Origin: an uncultured Verrucomicrobiales bacterium
GTDB taxonomy: Bacteria > Verrucomicrobiota > Verrucomicrobiia > Verrucomicrobiales > DEV007
Direction: 5' to 3'
Length of the DNA stretch: 63,288 nucleotides
Assembly (NCBI GenBank): GCA_943789025.1
Contig: CALSSN010000026.1
Span: 1 to 63,288 of the forward strand
The translations under genes and the position numbers were made by a program. The notes under the pieces are model-generated. The model searched no databases, was not told the origin of the DNA, and saw only the letters and a program-made list of their open reading frames with translations. Shown here piece by piece: positions 55,427 to 63,288 of this stretch; positions within the stretch are counted from its first letter, which is position 1, and every line of letters begins with the position of its first letter.

Positions 55427-58400
55427 ATGTTAGCTTATAAGCCCCTGTTTCCTTGCCAACTGCAGTTTCACAAAAGGCATGCGCTTAGCAGTGCAAATTC
55501 TTTGTTTGTGGCATTGGGTGTCGTTGTACTGGTTTTCTTAGGCATTGGCGTGCAGTCTGTTCTTGGGGGGGGTGCGGGTGGGGGTGTATCTGGAACCTTT
55601 ACCTGGACGAGCAATGCCAACGGAAATTGGTCGACCACGACTAACTGGACCCCGACGGGGTCACCGGGGGATAATGATACGCTTATTTTCAGCGAAGTGG
55701 GTGCCAACGTCACCGCGACCAATAATTTGGCAGCAGGGTTGCAAGTCAAGAGCCTGACACTTGCAAACACGGATTTCAGTTATGTTTTGAGCGGTAGTTC
55801 GATTCTGCTCGGTGGAGAGTGGGTCACTCACTGAGATCGACGCCAGTGCTGTCGGGGCAGGCGGCGGAATTAAGGACACCATCAGTTTTGATATCGAGTT
55901 GACCAAGAATGTGGTCATCACTGCGGGCAGCAACCACGACCTGCGTTTCGAGGGGGTGATTTCAGGTGCTCAGGGAGTGGATATCGAAGGCGCTGGCACA
56001 GTTGAGTTCGCCGCGACAAACACCTACACGGGTGACACGACGGTCAATGGCACGCTGGACCTGGTTGGAGTCGATCAGGTGGTCAATGGCCTGGAAGGCA
56101 CTGGAACAATAACCAACAGCGGGGCCTTGGCGAGTTTGACGGTGGGTTCAGGCAGTGCCACAGGCAGTGCCAAAACATCTGAGAACTTAATAACGGGTGA
56201 CATTTCTATTATCAAAGAGGGATCGGCAAAACAGACGTTCAAAGGAGTAAGCACCTACACAGGAACGACCACGATCAACGCAGGGATTCTCGAACTGCAG
56301 GAAGGAAGCGCAGTGACGGATACCAGCGCAGTGACGGTAAACAGTCTCGGCACGCTGGAGGTCGATAACAATGAGACAGTCGGCTCGCTAGCGGGCGCCG
56401 GCAGCGTGACTCTCAATGCAGTGCTTACCACTGGCGGCGATAATTCCGCTACCGAATTCTCCGGCACGACGACGAGCAACAAAGACGGCGGGTTGATTAA
56501 GCAGGGCACGGGCAAGTTCACGCTCTCCGGCAACAATGACTACAAGTTTGGGGTCACAGTCAATGCGGGGATCCTTGAGCTGCAGAATGGCTCGGCGCTG
56601 GCAGATGACAACGACGTGACGGTCAATGCATCGGGCACACTGGAAGTGGATACAGCGGAAACCATCGGGTCGTTGGCCGGTCCGGGCTGCGTGTAGTCCT
56701 CGGATGCGGGTGCTACCCTGACCACCAGCGGGATCAGGAGCTACCACACTACTCCGGTGTGGCCAGCGGTGCGAGCGGGTACCTCAGCAAGGCAGCAGGA
56801 GTCGGTGGTGCCGGTAGCACCTTCACCCTGACCGGTGTCAACACCTACACCGGCAGGCACCACCATCAATGGCGGTGCTCCTTGCAGATCGGCGGTGCCG
56901 GGCAACTCGACTCGGGCGCCTACGCCGGAGCCATTGCCAATGAGGGCACACTCGACTTACAGCAGCAGTGCCACGCAGACCCTGAGCGGGGATATTACCG
57001 GCAGCGGAGATATTGCCATGAACGGCAGCGGCACCTTGACCCTGTCTGGAGCTTCCTCCACTCTACAGCGGAGCAACCAACGTGAACACAGGAGTGCTCT
57101 CCGTGCAGAGTAATAATGCGCTGGGAACCACTGCGGGAGCGACCACAGTGGCCAGTGGTGCGACCCTGAACGTGACCAATACGGTGACGGTAGCGGAAAA
57201 CATCACGATCAGCGGCACCGGTGACGGCGGCAGCGGTGCGATCAACAACGATGGCACCAACACCCTTTCAGGAGCTATCACCATGACTGGTGATTCGCGG
57301 GTTCAATCCGACAGCGGCACCCTGACCATCAGTGGAGTGGTTTCAGGAGCGGGAGACGCCCTGGAGAAAACCGGGACTGGCAATTTGATCCTATCCGGAA
57401 ACAACACCTACACCGGCGCTACTACGGTGAGTGCCGGCACGCTGAGTCTGACAGGGACAGGATCACTGAACAGTGCCACCACGGTCAACGGCGGCGGCAC
57501 GCTGAGCGGCACGGGAACGATCAATGACAACCTGATCGTCAACAACGGCGGCACCTTTTCGTCCGCGGGTTCGGGCACCCTCGGCGCCTTCACCGTCAAC
57601 GGAACCACTGACCTACAGCTAGGCTCCACCTCGCTCTTCGAGATCGCGGGCACCGGCGCCGGCGAATTCGATAAGCTGACTGGGGTAACAGAATTCACCG
57701 TCAACGGCACCATCGACGTAAATCTGCTGCAATCATTCGCGCCATCGGCAGGCGAATCCTTCGACCTGGTCGACTTCACGACATTCTCCGGGGGCACGCC
57801 CATGTTTAATTTTGACGATGCTGTCCTAGGTACTGGCCTCTCGTGGGACACGACGCAGTTTTCCACCACAGGTGAAATCAAAGTGATTTTGGCGGCCAGC
57901 TCAGGCACTTATCTAAATACGACAAGTGCCAGTGTGAACTGGGCCGACGGGATCTGGAATACCTCGAATGCAGCCGGCACGCTCTCCTGGGAAAATAATG
58001 AGCCCACGGGCAGCGTGGCGCATCTTGAGTCCAGTGGTAGCACCACTATCGCGAACAACCAGTTGGAGTTGGTGCTGACCGGGGTGGAAGTCACGGGGGG
58101 AGATCTGACGATCGCCGCTGGCTCTGGCATTGAGCTCAACGAGACTCCGACCGGCACGGGAGAGGGCAACTTTGAGGCTGTGGAAGTCAACGTAGCCTCA
58201 GGAGCGTCCTTGACGATCGCAGACAAACTCACCAATGATGGCACCCCAGGTGATGGCCTGACCAAGACCGGGGCGGGCACACTGACGCTCACCGGCACGA
58301 ACACCTACACTGGCGCGACCAACGTGAACGCCGGCACGCTGGCGCTCAGTGGTGGATCTGCCATAGCTGACACGGGCGAAGTCGTGCTCGCGGATGCAGC

Positions 58401-61400
58401 CGGCACCAAGTTGCAGCTCAATGCCAACGAGACCATAAGCAGTCTCGCTGGTGGCGGTGCTACTGGCGGCAGTGTTGATCTGGGTGCTAATACTCTGAGC
58501 ACCGGTGACGCAGGCGATGACACCTTTGCCGGTGTTATCTCTGGCACTGGCGGCAGCCTGATCAAGCAGGGGGATGGCACTTTTACTCTCACCGGCACGA
58601 ACACCTACACCGGTGCTACTACGGTGAGTGCGGGCACGCTTAAGGCGGGCAGCATCCAGGCATTTGGCGTCAACTCGGATACCACCGTGACTGGTCTTCT
58701 CGATCTTGACGGTAACAGCAACACGATCGGCAAACTCGATGGTGCAGGTAACGTGGTTGCCGACAACGACAGCGCGGACAGTGCCACCCTGACCGTGGGC
58801 GGCGGTGACGCCACCGGAGGAAACTTCACCGGCGTGCTTGCTGATGGTTTTGCTGGCAGCGAACTCTCGCTGACCAAGACCGGCAATGGCACCCAGACCC
58901 TCTCCGGCACGAACACCTACACCGGTGTGACCACGGTCAGTGGCGGTGTTCTCTCCGCACAGAACAACTCCGCACTGGGTAGTACAGCTGCTGGAACGAC
59001 TGTCGCCGACGGGGCAACGCTGAATATCGACGCCAACGTGACGATTGCAGAGAATATTACCATTGCCGGAACGGGATTTGGGGTCCAAGGCGCCATTAAC
59101 AACGATGGCGACAATACGCTGAACGGAAACATCACGCTGGCAGGCGATTCATTAATCGTTTCTGACAGCGGAACGCTTACTTTGGGTCCGATTGACGGAG
59201 CTTTCGCTCTGACAGTCACTGACAGCGGCACCACCACCTTCGGTGGCGAAGTTGGCGGAGTCACGGCTCTTGCCAGCCTGACCACCAATGCCGGTGGCAC
59301 GACGGCCATCAATGGCGGCGCGGTGACGACCACAGGAGCCCAGACCTACAATGATGCGGTTACCCTGGGAGCCGCCACTACTCTCACTGGCGTCGGCAAT
59401 ACCTTTGCCAGCACCGTGGACGGAGCTTTCGCTCTGACAGTCACTGACAGTGGCACCACCACCTTCGGTGGCGAAGTTGGCGCAGTCACGGCTCTTGCCA
59501 GCCTGACCACCAATGCCGGTGGCACGACGGCCATCAATGGCGGCGCGGTGACGACCACAGGAGCCCAGACCTACAATGATGCGGTTACCCTGGGAGCCGC
59601 CACTACTCTCACTGGCGTCGGCAATACCTTTGCCAGCACCGTGGACGGAGCTTTCGCTCTGACAGTCACTGACAGTGGCACCACCACCTTCGGTGGCGAA
59701 GTTGGCGCAGTCACGGCTCTTGCCAGCCTGACCACCAATGCCGGTGGCACGACGGCCATCAATGGCGGCGCGGTGACGACCACAGGAGCCCAGACCTACA
59801 ATGATGCGGTTACCCTGGGAGCCGCCACTACTCTCACTGGCGTCGGCAATACCTTTGCCAGCACCGTGGACGGAGCTTTCGCTCTGACAGTCACTGACAG
59901 TGGCACCACCACCTTCGGTGGCGAAGTTGGCGGAGTCACGGCTCTTGCCAGCCTGACCACCAATGCCGGTGGCACGACGGCCATCAATGGCGGCGCGGTG
60001 ACGACCACAGGAGCCCAGACCTACAATGATGCGGTTACCCTGGGAGCCGCCACTACTCTCACTGGCGTCGGCAATACCTTTGCCAGCACCGTGGACGGAG
60101 CTTTCGCTCTGACAGTCACTGACAGTGGCACCACCACCTTCGGTGGCGAAGTTGGCGGAGTCACGGCTCTTGCCAGCCTGACCACCAATGCCGGTGGCAC
60201 GACGGCCATCAATGGCGGTGCGGTGACGACCACAGGAGCCCAGACCTACAATGATGCGGTTACCCTGGGAGCCGCCACTACTCTCACTGGCGTCGGCAAT
60301 ACCTTTGCCAGCACCGTGGACGGAGCTTTCGCTCTGACAGTCACTGACAGTGGCACCACCACCTTCGGTGGCGAAGTTGGCGGAGGCACGGCTCTTGCCA
60401 GCCTGACCACCAATGCCGGTGGCACGACGGCCATCAATGGCGGCGCGGTGACGACCACAGGAGCCCAGACCTACAATGATGCGGTTACCCTGGGAGCCGC
60501 CACTACTCTCACTGGCGTCGGCAATACCTTTGCCAGCACCGTGGACGGAGCTTTCGCTCTGACAGTCACTGACAGTGGCACCACCACCTTCGGTGGCGCA
60601 GTTGGCGGAGGCACGGCTCTTGCCAGCCTGACCACCAATGCCGGTGGCACGACGGCCATCAATGGCGGCGCGGTGACGACCACAGGAGCCCAGACCTACA
60701 ATGATGCGGTTACCCTGGGAGCCGCCACTACTCTCACTGGCGTCGGCAATACCTTTGCCAGCACCGTGGACGGAGCTGTCGCTCTGACAGTCACTGACAG
60801 TGGCACCACCACCTTCGGTGGCGAAGTTGGCGGAGGCACGGCTCTTGCCAGCCTGACCACCAATGCCGGTGGCACGACGGCCATCAATGGCGGTGCGGTG
60901 ACAACCACAGGAGCCCAGACCTACAATGATGCGGTTACCCTGGGAGCCGCCACTACTCTCACTGGCGTCGGCAATACCTTTGCCAGCACCGTGGACGGAG
61001 CTGTCGCTCTGACAGTCACTGACAGTGGCACCACCACCTTCGGTGGCGCAGTTGGCGGAGGCACGGCTCTTGCCAGCCTGACCACCAATGCCGGTGGCAC
61101 GACGGCCATCAATGGCGGTGCGGTGACAACCACAGGAGCCCAGACCTACAATGATGCGGTTACCCTGGGAGCCGCCACTACTCTCACTGGCGTCGGCAAT
61201 ACCTTTGCCAGCACCGTGGACGGAGCTTTCGCTCTGACAGTCAATGACAGTGGCACCACCACCTTCGGTGGCGCAGTTGGCGGAGGCACGGCTCTTGCCA
61301 GCCTGACCACCAATGCCGGTGGCACGACGGCCATCAATGGCGGTGCGGTGACAACCACAGGAGCCCAGACCTACAATGATGCGGTTACCCTGGGAGCCGC

Positions 61401-63288
61401 CACTACTCTCACTGGCGTCGGCAATACCTTTGCCAGCACCGTGGACGGAGCTGTCGATCTGACAGTCAATGACAGTGGCACCACCACCTTCGGTGGCGCA
61501 GTTGGCGGAGGCACGGCTCTTGCCAGCCTGACCACCAATGCCGGTGGCACGACGGCCATCAATGGCGGCGCGGTGACGACCACAGGAGCCCAGACCTACA
61601 ATGATGCGGTTACCCTGGGAGCCGCCACTACTCTCACTGGCGTCGGCAATACCTTTGCCAGCACCGTGGACGGAGCTTTCGCTCTGACAGTCACTGACAG
61701 TGGCACCACCACCTTCGGTGGCGCAGTTGGCGGAGGCACGGCTCTTGCCAGCCTGACCACCAATGCCGGTGGCACGACGGCCATCAATGGCGGTGCGGTG
61801 ACGACCACAGGAGCCCAGACCTACAATGATGCGGTTACCCTGGGAGCCGCCACTACTCTCACTGGCGTCGGCAATACCTTTGCCAGCACCGTGGACGGAG
61901 CTGTCGCTCTGACAGTCACTGACAGTGGCACCACCACCTTCGGTGGCGCAGTTGGCGGAGGCACGGCTCTTGCCAGCCTGACCACCAATGCCGGTGGCAC
62001 GACGGCCATCAATGGCGGTGCGGTGACGACCACAGGAGCCCAGACCTACAATGATGCGGTTACCCTGGGAGCCGCCACTACTCTCACTGGCGTCGGCAAT
62101 ACCTTTGCCAGCACCGTGGACGGAGCTGTCGCTCTGACAGTCACTGACAGTGGCACCACCACCTTCGGTGGCGCAGTTGGCGCAGGCACGGCTCTTGCCA
62201 GCCTGACCACCAATGCCGGTGGCACGACGGCCATCAATGGCGGTGCGGTGACGACCACAGGAGCCCAGACCTACAATGATGCGGTTACCCTGGGAGCCGC
62301 CACTACTCTCACTGGCGTCGGCAATACCTTTGCCAGCACCGTGGACGGAGCTTTCGCTCTGACAGTCACTGACAGTGGCACCACCACCTTCGGTGGCGAA
62401 GTTGGCGCAGGCACGGCTCTCGCCAGCCTGACCACCAATGCCGGTGGCACGACGGCCATCAATGGCGGTGCGGTGACAACCACAGGAGCCCAGACCTACA
62501 ATGATGCGGTTACCCTGGGAGCCGCCACTACTCTCACTGGCGTCGGCAATACCTTTGCCAGCACCGTGGACGGAGCTTTCGCTCTGACAGTCACTGACAG
62601 TGGCACCACCACCTTCGGTGGCGCAGTTGGCGGAGGCACGGCTCTTGCCAGCCTGACCACCAATGCCGGTGGCACGACGGCCATCAATGGCGGTGCGGTG
62701 ACGACCACAGGAGCCCAGACCTACAATGATGCGGTTACCCTGGGAGCCGCCACTACTCTCACTGGCGTCGGCAATACCTTTGCCAGCACCGTGGACGGAG
62801 CTTTCGCTCTGACAGTCACTGACAGTGGCACCACCACCTTCGGTGGCGAAGTTGGCGGAGTCACGGCTCTTGCCAGCCTGACCACCAATGCCGGTGGCAC
62901 GACGGCCATCAATGGCGGCGCGGTGACGACCACAGGAGCCCAGACCTACAATGATGCGGTTACCCTGGGAGCCGCCACTACTCTCACTGGCGTCGGCAAT
63001 ACCTTTGCCAGCACCGTGGACGGAGCTTTCGCTCTGACAGTCAATGACAGTGGCACCACCACCTTCGGTGGCGCAGTTGGCGGAGGCACGGCTCTTGCCA
63101 GCCTGACCACCAATGCCGGTGGCACGACGGCCATCAATGGCGGCGCGGTGACGACCACAGGAGCCCAGACCTACAATGATGCGGTTACCCTGGGAGCCGC
63201 CACTACTCTGACGAGTGGCACTGATATCTTCCTGCAAGACACAGTCAACAACGGGGGGAATCTCCTCACGATCGATGTGACGGGAACG
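55427..63288 (+). pseudogene. Giant secreted autotransporter-associated beta-strand-repeat protein, 5' part frame-broken, 3' end outside the window
   Basis: Surface or secreted adhesin-like protein. The first frame (55427-55834) has a membrane-signal core (SLFVALGVVVLVFLGIGVQS) and the usual opening GTFTWTSNANGNWSTTTNWT. Many copies of the autotransporter-associated strand motif follow (TLSGTNTYTGATTVSAGTL and variants such as FTLTGVNTYTG). The frame changes near 55811-55820, meets TAG just before 56697, and switches at least five more times before 57082. From 57082 it is open without a stop to the window end (about 2,070 codons, in frame with the 225-bp array). The C-terminus and any autotransporter barrel or sorting signal are not in view. 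It is either a decaying gene or a gene with clustered sequence errors. Confidence 0.85.
59194..63210 (+). repeat. Tandem array of 18 near-identical 225-bp (75-residue) units
   Basis: Units begin at DGA(F/V) every 225 bases from 59194 to 63019; the last one diverges after GAATTLT at about 63210. Each contains DSGTTTFGGEVGG, LASLTTNAGGTTAINGG and TTTGAQTYNDAVTLGAATT. Copies differ only at a handful of two-state sites. All units are multiples of three and keep the frame. It is coding sequence on the + strand within the giant protein. Confidence 0.97.

Noticed and set aside
59346..63158. Seventeen identical 70-residue minus-strand frames, one per unit
   Set aside because: Same cause: each is a shadow in another antisense frame of the tandem repeat.
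59194..63210. CRISPR array or satellite-like non-coding repeat
   Set aside because: Units are contiguous 225-bp copies without unique spacers, and they keep a coding frame.
59152..63237. A 1,361-residue minus-strand open frame with a perfect 75-residue period
   Set aside because: It is the antisense of the 225-bp repeat array. The + strand frame continues the beta-strand-repeat protein from 57082 with typical NTYTGATTV motifs; the minus frame is open only because the unit is a multiple of three and free of stops.

Overview
The window (about 57-60% GC by eye) looks like chromosomal DNA from a member of the Verrucomicrobiota or a close PVC relative. This is an inference from gene content: a giant secreted protein of the autotransporter-associated beta-strand type, a TAT-type Gfo/Idh/MocA oxidoreductase, a membrane pyrophosphatase, coiled-coil envelope proteins, and ribosomal proteins with unusual extra domains. 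No 16S rRNA is present to confirm it. Most start codons lack a recognisable Shine-Dalgarno sequence.

Layout. 1-5.4 kb (+): end of a YejE-like peptide ABC permease and its binding protein, both with frame breaks, then two intact OppD/OppF-type ATPases and a DUF547 lipoprotein. 5.4-11.6 kb: a secreted protein of unknown function, a K+-type membrane pyrophosphatase, tRNA-Val(CAC) and a large DUF255/thioredoxin-like protein. 11.6-28.9 kb (-): one long str-S10-spc cluster running rpsL-rpsG-fusA-rpsJ-rplC-rplD-rplW-rplB-rpsS-[secreted coiled-coil protein]-rplV-rpsC-rplP-rpmC-rpsQ-rplN-rplX-rplE-rpsH-rplF-rplR-rpsE-rplO-secY-map. It lacks tuf, rpsN and rpmD. Four of its products carry extra segments: S3, S5, L22 and SecY. 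29-33.6 kb: a membrane coiled-coil protein, a pyrimidine-nucleoside phosphorylase, and a pair made of a HemN-like radical SAM protein and a chorismate-lyase-like protein. 33.6-35.5 kb: a decayed transposase, an RRM protein and copy A of a dispersed repeat. 35.5-43.6 kb: housekeeping genes (monomeric icd, sodA, acpS, pdxJ, cinA), a glycosyltransferase and a papain-like protease. 43.8-52.2 kb: a lipoprotein, an oxidoreductase, DoxX, a lone cNMP-binding protein, DUF3307, an MFS transporter and a membrane class III cyclase. 52.2-55.4 kb: a second mobile-element scar with copy B of the dispersed repeat, then a membrane spermidine-synthase-like protein. 55.4 kb to the end: a giant beta-strand-repeat surface protein whose first 1.7 kb is broken by frameshifts. 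Its remainder is open and holds 18 near-identical 225-bp tandem repeats.

Working together: the central cluster makes ribosomes, EF-G, the SecYEG channel and N-terminal methionine processing. The left edge imports peptides. The right third is envelope and surface oriented, with possible cyclic-nucleotide signalling (a cyclase and a receptor-only protein 4 kb apart). The best candidates for something undescribed are the added domains on S3, S5, L22 and SecY, the exported coiled-coil gene inside the S10 cluster, and the mosaic 225-bp repeat array.
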